Positions 26,901-41,900 of a DNA stretch of 64,000 bases are shown here, piece after piece. Position 1 is the first letter of the stretch; each line of letters starts with the position of its first letter. The notes beneath the pieces are model-generated. The model saw only the letters and a list, made by a program, of their open reading frames with translations. It did not search any database and was not told the origin of the DNA. The stretch lies in contig JAAONU010000001.1 in assembly GCA_012932295.1 (NCBI GenBank), positions 39,108,780 to 39,172,779 of the forward strand, given 5' to 3'. The translations under genes and the position numbers were made by a program. This DNA is from Cyclina sinensis. Lineage: Eukaryota > Mollusca > Bivalvia > Venerida > Veneridae.

Positions 26901-29900
26901 CTCATTATAAAAACCCCCTCCCCCACTCTCCCCTCACATCCCAAATATATCGAAGTAGTTTGTTGACCACTGTTTATCTTGCACAATTCTAAGTTCAGGG
27001 TTTGAACCCACACTTGCCCTGCAAAAATGGAATCAGTAAAAAGCATGGCAAGGGTTAACATGAAAACAATATAATCATTACATGTTTATGTACAAAGAAT
27101 TTTGAAGCATATAGAAAGCAGTGTAAATTAACTGTGCACTTGGTAACTTCTATGAAACTATTCATTAAAAGTGGGGAAAAAAACACTTAGCAAACTAATG
27201 AACCAGACTTAGTTAGTTTGCATGTCTTATGCAAATCAGCAAAACAAAATAGTCAAATAACCTAATCTGACTGACTAAAAACTGCAATATTCTTAGAGCA
27301 TATGTTTATCTTACACAGTAAATGTTAATAGCCATGCTTACACCTTTTGTAAAGCCTGACCAAATTTGTTAATGACACCCCACCTCCCCTAAATCAGTGA
27401 AGTGCCATTCATAGACCAATAAATCATATTGTAGATTGCCTAGACTTTAAAACTGTCAATCTAGCAAATTTTCAGCAAAGACCATGACAAATTCCTTCTT
27501 TTGGAACCTGGAAACAAAATAATGTAAACTGTTCAACAAATCCACAAGAAAATTTATTCACTATTTACCTGCAGACGAACATTAGGTTCGAGTTCCATGG
27601 GGGTACCAATAGGGGGTAGAGCACCATTTCTAGTATTATACAGTGGTGAAGAGATCCTGCCATGTAGCCCAGGCGGAGTTATCTTCTTCACCAGTAAAGC
27701 CATAGCTGCCGGGTGGTGAACTGTGATCCTCTCTTCATCCTGCTGGTAATGGGTAAGACAAATGATTAAACTGATCATGAACAAATTATAAGTGGCCTTA
27801 AAATGGACATAAATGGATACGTTATGAGAAATAATACATCACAGACGTACCCCTACCATTTATAAATAGAACTGGCCATGTAATGGTCACCAAAGACAGC
27901 AAAAGAATGAAAGCTGATTTAAAATGTCATCAAAACTTGGTAAGTTTTTCAAGGGAAAAATGTTATGTCTCAAATCACTCCATTTATAAATAGAACTGAC
28001 CACGTAATGGTCACCAAAGACAGCAAAAGAATGAAAGCTGATTTAAAATAGGATAAAAAATTTGGTAAGTTTTCCAAGGGAAAAATGTTATGTCTCAAAT
28101 CACTCCAACCCATCCTTAATTTTGATGATCTGCAAAACTATGTTTGGCAACGATGACTTCTGTAAAGTTTGGCTGAAATCTGCTGGGTGGTATAGGAGAA
28201 ATTGTAAAACTAAATGCATAAAAGGCAGTAACTCTGTTGAAAATCAATGATCTTTAAAACATGGAAGACATGCACAACTAAGCTTGGAACTGAGCATTAT
28301 GTGTGAAGTTTGACTGAATTCCACCAAATGGTGTTAGAAGAGCTGCCTGGAGCAGTATGTAAAGGGCAAAAACTCTACTAAACACTGACAAGAAAATGAT
28401 GCACAACTAGCCTTGGCACTGTAGGTTAAGTGGGAAGTTTTGTTGAATTCCACCAAATGCTGCTGGAAGACTTATTTGGACAAACTTTGTGACAGACACA
28501 ATTGATGGGAGACATATGCAGAAATGTGTGAAATTTACTCAGAAAATAACATATCATTAACACCATAAGAGGGAAAGAAAACAATTTCAGTTACTGTTTT
28601 CAGCACTGATCAGTATTCAATAAACCTGAAGTCTAAGAATCTAGTTTTATAATTCTTTAACAAATCTCATTATACTCAAAGAATCAAAATATAAGTTACT
28701 GTTTTCAGCACTGATCAGTATTCAATAAACCTGAAGTCTAAGAATCTAGTTTTATAATTCTTTAACAAATCTCATTATACTCAAAGAATCAAAATATAAG
28801 TATAAAAGCTGTCAATATTCATACCACACTTGGTGTTTTAGATCGGTTGTCATGGGTGATTGGAGCCAGTCTTACATTGCCCCGTCCACGTCCTCCAGGT
28901 GGGTTCCGTGTACTGCCTGGCCGCCGCATCACAGTTGCTATACTGGACACCGGCCGAGGTAGTGGGACTGACATCTGGTGTTCAGATACATCACTTTAAT
29001 AATCAAAATGAATAATCTTGTATAACACTTCTGTATGACATTTTCCTTGATGCAATAACAACACTGTCACATCCTATAGCAGTCAGAGCACTGACCATGG
29101 CTAGGATATGTGAGGAATATTTTACAGCAATAATACTTGAAATTCTTTAAATATTCATTAAAAAATTGAAATAAAATGAGTTTTACTATGACTAACATGA
29201 TGGCATGAGGGGTCTACTTTAATGTTGTAAAAACCAGTGGTACAGATTCTTTTCCATATACATTTTTATGTCATACTATGGGTAATGTTGGTGACAAAGA
29301 CTTAAAGAAAGAAATATCAGTTCAACAGGAAAATATGTCTTGCAGAGGGTTGGTACAGTGTTGAAAAAAGCAAAACTTCCAATAAGAAAATTCTGTGATT
29401 ATCTTTTAATGACTATAATTACTGGTAATTCTTCAGTGGTAAAACTTGGTACCAACAAGCAGCAAAAGTAAGACTTTGTCAGTCAGTATAAAATCACTTA
29501 CGACAGTATTTTGGAGGTTTCCCTGTGTATTGGTATTTTCTGTGATATTTGGAGGACACCATCAAGTTTTGGTGACTCAATCGGTCTCTCCAATGCTATC
29601 ATGGTGTGTGCTCTTGTACCCAATGGATTATACTGAAAAGGTCAATAGTGATCTAGACTGTATTTCTGTGTTTAACATATGTATAACATCTATTATAAAA
29701 CAGAGAAACTAAACTGCTCTAGAATCACCAAAATGCCTAAATATATAAATCTATGTAAATTTCATACATATTTCACTTTTTTTATTGATTTTAGTCTATA
29801 TAGGTAAGCGGGTTCAAGACAACTGATCCTAAAAGAACAAAACATAACCTTTAATCTGACATTTAAAGGACAAATCTAATGCAAGAACAAGAGCTCCATG

Positions 29901-32900
29901 AAGCGGCACCAACGCTTTTCTGTTTTACATGTCGACAATGGGGGCCATAGTTATGGTTCTTGTGCACTACTGCTGATGGAGGTCTATATACCTCTGATGT
30001 TTCATGTCAAGATGCTGATATTGTTCATACTGATACCATGATCATTCAACTTAATAGGCAATTTTGACAAAAATGTAAGTTAAAAAGGGACATAACTCCA
30101 AAAATATAGCTTTCAGAATTATGCCCCTTGTGTTACAACTGCCTCTTGTCATGATAAGCAAGCAGTCCAAGTTTCATATAGATTTCTTTCAAGTTGTTTG
30201 AGTAAGGGGCTACATTAAAGTTTTTGCACAACAACGCTGCAGCCATCATAATAGCTTGACTTTTTCTTCAAATTAGATTAGCTATAAATGATGAGTATGG
30301 CTTAATACTGTTAAGACTATTATATAAGAATGACTCTGGAATCTAATAAACAGCTGGTTTAAGAGCAATTTGTTACCTTGATCTGTGAGTTTTCCCTAGA
30401 AGGGGGCCCTGGAGTTGATGCATTTCTTAATGTTTGTGATATGTTCTGTAGGGACTGATTTATTCTTTTACTATCATCTGAAATAATGATTCAATACAAT
30501 TTCTTCCATATTACTATCAAAATATTCTTAATATATATTAACAAGTTGTTAAATCACTACATGGACTGAAATATATTTCTATGGTAACCTAAAAATCTCA
30601 ATTCCATTTTCATCCAATTTACTGAAGAAAAATATTTGGTAGTACAAATTCATCTATCTATCTATGGCAATAAATATTAGCACATGCATATGTTACCGAT
30701 AGTAAAACACAATTACATGTACTTTATTAATGACAGCTTATAATTCCAATGTAATTATATAAAAATATATCATTACCTAAAACAATAAGTGAGTATTTTT
30801 TCAGCAGTGGTCTTATCCATGAAATAATCTGAAAGAACAGACACAACAGTTACAAGACATTCTATATAAAACCATTCATAAGCTTTTGTCAATCTTTGTC
30901 TCAAATAAACTAAATCAGCATGTAATAGATGAGAATAATTTTTTCTCTGGTGTAAAATGTACAATTAACATGAATAAAACAAGAATTTATAAATTAAAAG
31001 AATGTTCATATACTTTGTAAGACTGAATTTCTTAACCCTTTACTCCATATATACACATTTTTATGCATGTGCAACCAGTGTAGATCCAGATCAGCCGGCA
31101 GGATCTGCACTGGTCACTTTTGGTCAAAAAATAACCTAATGTATCAAAAGGCAAACAGTGTAGATCCTGATCAGACGGCACGGATGTGCCAGCTGATCTG
31201 GATCTACACTGTTGGCCCAAGCCATAAAGGTGTATATATGGAGGAAAGGGTTAAAGCTGAAAACAAGCTTATTAAAGGGATCTGACCTGAAAGACGTAGA
31301 TCATGAGAGAAACAAGGAACAGAACAAATCTTGGCTATAAATTTTTGTTTCAAGAGAAAATAATACTACTCTGTACAAATATTTATAGAAAATATTCACC
31401 TCTTGCCACATGCAATCAAATGCAGAGCTTGCTACACTGTCCTTGAAGCAGGCATTTGGCGTGATTGGCGGGTAGGCTACACGTCTTCTACGAGGTGTCA
31501 ACTGTTTCTTATTCTCGTGATGATCTTCATAACTGAAAAGACAGATTTACATTCAAATATATTCTTTCATATCTCATGTTGATAAAAAAATACAACATTA
31601 GTAGAGATATTTATACTTTATTATCATGGTCTCAAAATAAAATCTTGGCAACTTTTTTTTTTTTTTTAAATTACAATTTAAACAGGTTTCATATTTTAAA
31701 TAAATGGAAGTAACTCTATCAGACTTAGTTTCAATTAAACATTTCTATCTCCCTTTTACTGCTGTGATACCAGTAGTTTGTGGACATCTGTAAGGTATCA
31801 GCTCCTAAACATGTCACAATCTAGTGGCACTTTAATCATTTACTGATTGTCTCAATAAGAAGCTACACAGTACCATCATGTATGTATAATGACTACAGTA
31901 AAACCCTGCCTAAAACTCTATTTCAGGAGAGATGATATAGCACTTACATATCTTTATAATCTACGGCAATAATCTCCTCATAGTCTCCCTCTGATTCGTA
32001 AACTTCTTCCTCGAGAAATGAGAATTCGGACAGGTGAGTTGATGGTGTACCTGAGTTACGTGATCTGGCCTCAACTGGAGGTACAATTGCCCGCATATGC
32101 CTCCCGCTAACTGACAACCTGTAACCCAAATGACAATACTGCATTAAGTATATTCATAAACAGGTATTACATAGCTGGAGAATAAATTGTAAATGTAACT
32201 GGATAGAAGTCAGCAATGCAAGTTTCATACAGATTTTCATTTGCAAAGTCCTAAAAAACTACTGAAGTAATATGAGTGCAATTATAAAGGCATAAAGTCC
32301 TTCCAAACTGTCTCCAAAATGTACGATTCATGAATTCGATAAAAAAATTGCTGTACTATCTCCCCATATGCTTTTTTCTGCCTCTCAAAATTAAGTTAAC
32401 TTAATCATATAGGTCAGGCAAAAAAGGTTAATCTATTCAAATTTTCTAATAAAAGACTGAACAGTAGTGTTATCGCACACCCTGATACAGAGGCAATAAA
32501 AATTTATTTCGGTCAATATTTGCTTTAATCTATATAATGTTAACAGATATCAGCTATTGATCTGCTTGGAGAATTTATCATCCAATGTTGACAAATACGC
32601 GCTTTGAAGAATCTGGTAATGGGCGCTAAAGTAGGAAAGTCAGGTAAAGTGCTATCTTATCTTTCCACAATTAGGAGTGATTTTTTTTATTTTCCTGATT
32701 TTGTAAATAGCCAGGAAGTGGAATAAAAACAGAACTAGACAGTGTGTTAGTCATATCTGATCTATATTACAATTCTGCATTGTCTTCACATAACAATTTG
32801 ACTGACTTAGAAAGCAAACGTCCATATCTTTGCATAACTTGAAAGAATGAATTCATAGTTAAAGCTGGTTGTTTAAAACATTATACAAACACTCATCTCA

Positions 32901-35900
32901 TCATAAAAATGACAAATTTTAGCTACAGTATTTGCTACATATGCAAATTGATTCTCCTCTCAGCTATAATTATATAACAGGAGAAGCCAGTTCCAGGGAT
33001 AAAATGCTGAACTCCTTGTGCAAGAGTGCCGATCTGAACACCATGGATGAGCGCCTCTTATCTTATGCATTCCTCACAGAGAACAAAGCAAGATTAACAT
33101 AAGTTTCAAAAACGTGTTTCCCATCAGTGTTCCGTAAATAAGTTTGAATTGAACTATAACACAAATTTATTGGTAGCCATAATTTACCACTTCTTTCAAA
33201 ATTTCTTTAAATCAGATGCTTGCTAGCTGACTGAAATTTAAAACCTAATCTTGGTTATGTAAATGGCTGATATACCTGTTTTCCTTTGCTGCAAAAGGTA
33301 AATTCTACGTAATTTCTATATAAAGCACATGTGTAAACATTTGTTCATGTTGTCATAGTTACAAAACAAACAGATCTGAACATAATGGCCTGACTACTTT
33401 ATACAACAATGTTCAGTAGTTTTATTTTCATATTAACTTGGCATGAAATTCAAGGAAAGATATAACAAGCAATATTACTGTGATGCTGGTTTCCAATATT
33501 TTAAATGCATATAAATTATTGAAAATACGGTATTAATAGACATATGAGCAGTCATACTTTCTGCCTTTTAAAAGCTCTCTACGTAACTGATCATTAATTC
33601 AGTACTGGTGGTGGCAAATCCACTTTACTTTGAGTAAGTATTTAAATGTTTCTCACAACATTGTAAAACAATAAAAACACAGTGTAGTGTCAATACTATA
33701 AAATGGACAAGATCATTCAAGAACATCAGATGCATATGGGTTATGAAAATCATTAACTTTGATATAGTCCAATTTAGAGCAAATCTGGTCATTTTATTAG
33801 CATTCTTAATATTTGAAGACTCGAGTTTAAAAAGCAAACAAGTCTATGCTACCAACAAAATTCTGACTTAGAGCCCTAACTTTCCCTAAAGAGAATGAAC
33901 CATTATAAGTACTGGCCCTAAACCAGCCTAAACCAATATCTGGCTTCTATGGGCCATAGAGAATCATATGCCTGCATGTTGTGTGTGCAGCTACAGAGGA
34001 TGATATATACACACTTAATAACTCATGCTTTAACATTATTATGAAAAGATTTCTACTTCAGCAGCCTAATAAGATCTATCACCTGCTATCACTTTGTTCT
34101 GTTGCCCTGATTGAATCTCATGACCACTACATATGTACCTGCAGCCTAAAATTGAATCCCATGACTGCTACATATTTATCTGCAGCCTTAATTTAATCCT
34201 ATGACTGCTATAAATACTATGTATTTGTAGTCTTAAATTTAATCTTATGGCTGCTATATGCATCTGTAGCCTGAAATTTAACCCTATGACTTTACATATG
34301 TATCTGCAGCCTTAGATTTAATCCTATGACTGCTATGTATCTGAAGCCTGAAATTTAACCCTATGACTTTACATATGTATCTGCAGCCTTAGATTTAATC
34401 CTATGACTGCTATGTATCTGCAGCCTGAAATTTAACCCTATGACTTTACATATGTATCTGCAGCCTTAGATTTAATCCTATGACTGCTATGCATCTGCAG
34501 CCTGAAATTTACTCCTATGACTGCTACATATGTGACTGCAGCCTTAGATTTAATCCTATGACTGCTATGCATCTGCAGCCTGAAATTTAACCCTATGACT
34601 TTACATATGTATCTGCAGCCTGAAATTTAATCCTATGACTGCTATGTATCTGCAGCCTGAAATTTAAATCTATGACTGCTATGTATCTGCAGCCTGAAAT
34701 TTAATCCTATGACTGCTACCTGCAGTCCTATTTATAATCCTCAGACTGCTACAAATGATAATATGATGTCTTGTTACAATACAATTCTGCAGCCATGATA
34801 TGAACTTATGACTGCTTAGCAAATATATACCTACAGATCTGATCTGATACATGCCCTACAGCTCTAATAGGATCCGAGACATTGACAAAAAATGAAATTC
34901 AGCTAAAAAATGTGACTATAGACTCTCATTTCACTGCATTCTTATAATGACATCCCACGAGCTCCTATTGAAAGGACCACCTAAGTCTTATGAATTATTA
35001 CATTTGTAAATTTGATCTTCAACATTGAAAAGGAATCCCTAATATTATCCATACTTGTTTAAATAACCCTTAAACTGAATTCCTCAATCAATTAATAATC
35101 ATCATCAAACATTCTATTTAATTTTCTACTTCTATTTTGTCTGTGGACATGCCATGCATTGAATCAACTACCAGACATTTAAAAAGAACATCAATTAAAT
35201 TCATAAATGTTGTAGAATAATGGTTTCTTCGAAAATGTACCAGGTACAAACTTAATTCTTTATTTAAATGCTATTTGCATATCCCTCCTGTAATTACTAT
35301 GCAATATGCTTGAACAAAGACGTACTTCTGACACATTAAGTGACAAACCATCCCACAATACCTGGTAACTTTTTTCTTCAAGGGACCAATACAAATAGAA
35401 AGATATGAGTCTGCCAATTTGACTTTCAGAAAAAACAAAAACTGAACAACGAGGTTTATATTTCGGTTGTGTTCTGTCATTTTAATAAAAATAAAAATAA
35501 ATCATCTTTCAATAGGTTTACTCTGTCAGTGAACGATTAGCATTTGAAATGAGCAAAAACCATAAGGACAATACCATGAATATGAAGATATTTTTCAAGG
35601 TGATTCTAAAATGAAAAGTACTTTTTAATTAAAGAACTCATGATGTTGTCAAAATGCTGAATTAAAACCATTCAATCTTACGCCTACAAAACTTAAATTT
35701 GTTTGATTTTCATTTGCAGCATTAAGAACAACTTGTAAACATTAAATGTTTGCAATTTATCTGAAATATATTCTATTTATTTTACAAAACTGCCCTCACA
35801 CATTAATCATTTTGCCATATGAAAGCTGCTTTCAGAAAGCTTGCAGTGACGAGGTTAATGCCGTATTAGATACAAGCATCTGAGGACTAAAGTGATCATG

Positions 35901-38900
35901 TTTCAAACCTTTCATGTTCTCATGAGAATGACAACACGAACTGAATCTGAACAAAGAAATTAATAATCCTCTTCCATGTCCTGATTGGTCTATTATATCG
36001 ATACATTTCAGAATTCACAGGTAAACAGAAAGTGAATACCTCTCCATTTACTTGAATAAAATAGTTGTGAAAACAAAAATGAAAACAAAATGGGCAAAAA
36101 CTATAAGACTGTAATTAAATATGCCTAATCTCTAATTACAAACTTCTGGAGACACATTGCACCGACTACTGTGGCATACAGATGATGTCAATTTACTGTC
36201 ACATAACTTAACAGAGAGCTGAAAGCTTGCAGACTTGTGCCCTAATTTTCTATAGGAAACACAACTATAAAAAGAGACTGTCAACTTTATTTCAAAAACT
36301 TATTAATAATACTTCTGGATAAATTGTTAATGCTCATAAACATTTTCTTTATGTCAAGATCTCACACTGGTATTAGTTATTTCTTGCAACAGTTGTCTCG
36401 GAAGTATCTTCTCAAGTGTTCTGACCAGTTTTTGCAAAAAGGAATTAAAGAATTGTAAAAGTGTCCATAAAATTTCATGGACAGGATTTGAGCTTTCAAG
36501 GCATAAAAGAAAGAAAATTCCTTGCTTAACGTTATGTCAATGACCCTATTTTATTCAAAAACCTTAAAGGTTATTTTTCTCTCCCATTTCTGTACTTTAC
36601 ATTCACTAATTTCCTTTTCTTACTGTTTTCCTCTTTCTGTTACAGAAATATTGTTAAATATACATGCGAACAACTAAAGATAAAGGTTACCCTAACCTAC
36701 CGCTCAACTTTTACAGACGTTTCTGGAACTATAAAGCCTTCTTATTTTGAACAAAGAGACATCATTTGTGTCTTTACTTATCTGTTTGAGCATGGCTTTC
36801 CTGAATCTCTCCCCTTTTAAGATTCATGCAAACAGAGGACAAACTTAAATAAAAAATATAAAAGGGTTCACCAAAAAATGATTAATACATTACTTATTTA
36901 ATGGTATTCTTTAAGATGGTGTAATTTTGGACATAGTACTTTACCAGGTTCATAAATGTTTCACTAAATTAGTTTCAACTACAATGCCCCTTTCAATATT
37001 CACCTAAAAAAGGAGAAGAAATATAAAATAAAAATCATGCACTAAGCAAACCATATTGCACTAAAAAAATAAATCTTTTTTTCATTCAAAGCAAACAACT
37101 TGCATGTTTCTCATTACCTGATCTAATTGATTTGGGTTACATAATTATTTCATCCTTTACGCAATCAATGGAACATGATAACTGTAAATATGGCCTATAA
37201 AAAACTAATTTCCTTAACATGTAGGCCCTAATTTTTTTTCCTCTATTTAGTGTGTGTAAGTATGACCTGAGCATTTTTTTCAATTACTCTAATTCTTCAA
37301 AGGAACAGGAACCCACAATGGGTAATCAATATATCGCTTCATAATCATTCTGTAAAAATTGCACTCTGTGCAAAATTTATGACTACTTTTCTTTGTACAA
37401 TATCCGGTATTCTTTTTTGTAACAGAAAAAAATTGACAACAATCATTTTTTAAAACACAAACATCTTGGTCACAGGTCTAGCAAGAATGCATAGGAAAAA
37501 TATAACTGCTTGGTACTGTGTAAGTTTCCAGAGCAACAACTGTAAAAACAGATGCAATTTTCTTTAATCAGAATAACTTGTTACTAAATAAGAACATAAG
37601 GTTATTTTCACGAACATAAGGTCTTTTATAGATGCAACTGTTACGTAAAAGACATTTTTTAGAGAAGGAATGTTTACGTAAGATATTAATTTTCTATTTC
37701 CTAGTAAATGTTGCTATGTTAGGTATCAGAAAATATTACAATTTACACCATGTTACAACTAAATGCACTACAGCACGATAATTCACCACGGCCAATGCAT
37801 TAAATGATGCAGATAACATCTAGAACTGCATCAAATTAAAGTTGTATCGATCAATCGCACAATAAAAACTACTCTAACCTTTCAAACAATATTGATAATA
37901 TTGATTTGCAAAAACTCTTGTATTATGCAATCCAGTTCATACAGTGCATAGACAACATGTAAAATGACCTATCTAAATATAATTAGGCATGTAATAAAAC
38001 GAATGACCATAATGCACTTCTTTCGTTTCATTCAAACACTTCAATAGGCTATTTCACCAACAGAGTGTGGAAATAGAATTCAGAGTAATCAAGAATGCAT
38101 GTTTAAGATGCTTTTCTGCACAACAACATCAGCAAGAGTTACCTACCCCTGAGAATCTTGTGAGCCCGAGAGATCTTGGTCTGTCACATCCATCAAGCCC
38201 ATGCTGCTTGTGGTGTTTGGCCTTGACATTTCCCGCTCGATGACCTCGTACCCCGATTCTTGTGGAGGCAGTAACTGCCGTCCTAGTACCCTGAAACAAA
38301 ATCATTTTATTAAGTTATCTTTCTATATTGGATAAAATTTTAATGATAAACATTATAGCAAGTTTAACTCTAATCATACATGCAGATTCATGTCTTTTTT
38401 TGCAAGATAAAGGAAAAATGGTTGTTTACTTAGCATACATTCACAAAAATGGAAAATAGAACATTCAAAGGAACTTGGCTGAGTAACCCCCCTGACATTT
38501 TTTAAGCAGATCAGAAAACTCTTGCTAAATACAGAAGAAAATACCTTATGATAGCAGAACAGATTCTAAGCCCTAGCAAAATAGAATGTTTCCAGATATC
38601 CCAGGACAAGTCAAAGTCTGGTATCATTTGTAACTACTTAATAGTTAAAGTAATATATGGTAGTTATACTAACTAGTTCACCCATCTTTGATGTTAAAAA
38701 ATCATACAATTTCTGTCAGTATGTTATGAGAATTTTCTGTTTCTACTATAATATTCTTTTATATGTTTCTACCTACTGATTGAAGTTCTCAGATCTTTCA
38801 TGTGTAATGGCTATTAGAAATCCCTTAAGACAGGTATTTCTTTCAGAAAGGACTACAGACTATGTTAAAGAGCTTTAGTTTGCATGTTGAATAACATCAA

Positions 38901-41900
38901 ACATTTATTCAATGTTATTTTAAGCTATTAACAAAGGCAATGGAATGCATTTAATTGGCTGTTTTTGTATTTTTACAGATGTGACAAAGCCAAGCCAAAG
39001 GCCTATGGTCTTTTTTTGTGTTTTTACTGGCTGTTTTAGTGTTTTATAACCATATTGTGTACTTAAACTTACAGCTGTTGTAACTATACCACCGAATATT
39101 TTTGTGTAAATGCCTACTGCTATTCTCAAGGATAATAACTGATAATTAATGGCTCTTAATAGGCATACTGGACGCAAAGATTGCAGAAAGTCCTAAACAG
39201 CAAACTCATTTTTTTAAGGACTGCCCCCACATTTCGTTGAAGTAGTGATGTAACATCTTCTGCAACTGGATATAATTTATAAAAGCCGTTTGCTATAATT
39301 GTAAGCTGTTCCCTGAATTTTGTAATGTGTTACTTAAGCAACTGCCATTTTTGCCCGACATAATAGTTTTTATACTTAAAAGGAACTGGCTCTGAGAGTT
39401 ATAGAGAAAGCAATCATAAAAAAAAAACTTCAGCATCTAGATTAAATCTCTCTGAGCTAATGTAAAACCAAATTGTTCTAAAACATTCTGTTTTGAAACC
39501 TTTATCCTGCTGGTGGCAATTGTCTATGCCTTTGCACATCCATGCAGTCTGATCATGGTCTGCACTATTCACCATTAAGCAAGTAAATTTTCAATAAGCA
39601 ATCCCATAAACTATTAACTGATCTGTCCAAATTGAAAGATGGACAAGCCCATATTAGTTATTTAGCATGGTAGGGTTAACCAAGATTTGCAGGAAATCCT
39701 ATGAAATTCTGTATTTATCTGCAGTGTTTTCACTGTCTTGTAGGCAGATTCAACTAAACGTTCTCAACAACTTGACATCTACAGTGACGTTCAAGTTTTA
39801 TGTCAAGTGGTGTAATTTAAATAAGCACTTACCGTAAGTGAGGAAAAAGAGAACCCCATTCTTGGCATTCTTTGAAGATATAGTCTGCCTGATTGCGACG
39901 CTCATACAAAACTGCATCTATCTCATCGAAGAGATTCTGTACTGTCTTTGCTGCCTGTCTGTCAAATTCCTGGAATATAGAATTAACACTGAGGTGTAAA
40001 GATGTGAGTCATAAAACACAGGACTCGATCAGCCATGAAACTCCAGGCACCTCCAGCCATAACACATCTCAATATCACTAAAACAGAAGACCAAAAGTTA
40101 TTAACAATTTCATTACATTTTAATTAAAGTTATATTGATATTCAAAAATCATCTACGATGCAAGACAGTCAAGATAATTACTGATAACAAAGTGAATAAA
40201 GTAAAAACCATTGGTTATATTTTATTTTTCAGTGCATTTTCTTAAAACATTCAGGGTCTTAGACTTTGACCACTTAAAATTGATCGCCAGTTAGAGTATA
40301 TATTTTTTTCCCCGAGTCTTCAAATGCATCTAATTAATAAATCTCGAAAGTTGCAGGACTCAACTGACTGAAACATACAGATAGTTATATAGTAAACAAA
40401 GCATGCATTAAAAAACTTGTCAAATTATTTCAGTGTACTGAACTTGTGGCATGTAATTTAAAACAGGAATAAAATCTACTTCTAAATATTTACTTTCCTG
40501 TGTGAGCAATGAAAATGCCCGTTAAATCTGGATGCACCAGTGAATTTCGCATTTATTATTCAAACTGTTAACTCATTTTCTGAATTCTGCGCCTAAAATC
40601 ATTCATAATTTATCTCAGTGCAATCAAGTGGTTGTCTATTTAAATATCACTATGCAATGGCCAAAAATATTTTCAAAACAAACATTTTCAGTGATATACT
40701 GTTACAAGGAGAAGTCAAGTTTTGACTCATCACATTTCATAACTATTATGCAAAGATATATTTCTTCAACAATATTGACAAGGAAGAATAAACATATCAG
40801 AATTCATAGCTAGGTATCTTTATTCAAATATTTCATCATTTAATCATTAACTGCTCTCTTCAAGGAAAAATATTTGCTTTTCAAAGGATGGACTGTTTGT
40901 TTGCAGTTCTCCCTAGGCTACAGCTCAGGAATGCAATGGGTTGTCTAGCTTAGCCCAATTGGCAAAAAAGCATCCTAGGTGGTCCTAACTATTAAATTAA
41001 ATTGTCATGTTTTGTACTGAAAATGCATTAATTCAGAGTAAGAAAACTTAATTTTGGGACAAGACTGTACTTGCTTTCATCATTTCTAGTGGAAATTGCA
41101 AACTTGAACGTTACACAACCATTTAAATAGTCCTAAATAAAAAAGATGTAACTTGTCGAGGAAAACAAAAAATCTGACTAATCAGACATAACTGCGACTG
41201 ACAATATATTTGTGTAAAAATCTCATAAAGTTGCATTAGTCCTGGCATACATATCTATTTATAACAAATCTAGTTTGTGAAGCAGGCAAAATGTACACCA
41301 AGATCAACCATGGTTTGCACTTTTTGTTATTGCTAACAATGAAGTAACATAGCTATCAAATACTAGGTTTTAGGTATGGTCATATTAAGTTACAGAAGTA
41401 TGGTCAACCCAGATAACTTTGCTCAGTTGTTTGCAGGTGTATTTTGTTTGTTGCTAACCTGAAGAAATAACAGTCACCAATCAAATACTATGGTTTTAAC
41501 TGTGGTCATAAGTCATAAGATTATGGTCAACCTTGATAACTGTGGTTAATAATTGTTTGAAGCTGTTTTTTGTTTGTTGCTAACCATGAAATAACTGTCA
41601 CCTATAAAAAACTATGGTTTTATCTGTAGTCAAAAGTTAAAGAATGGAGTAAGGCCATCCTTGATAAGTTTGGTCAACTTGTTGGCAATTATTTAACATT
41701 GGGTAATTTTTCTTTCCTTAATGATCTTTTATCACATTAAAATCATGTATGCTTTAAATCAAATACAGCACTGTGCAGATGCGTCCAAATGGAAGCTGCA
41801 TGGTAATGACAGTACAAATAAAATTCATGAATTTATGAAATGTGATGATTTAATGATGTAGACAAAAAGGTATGATCTTATAGACATAAGAGATTTATTA

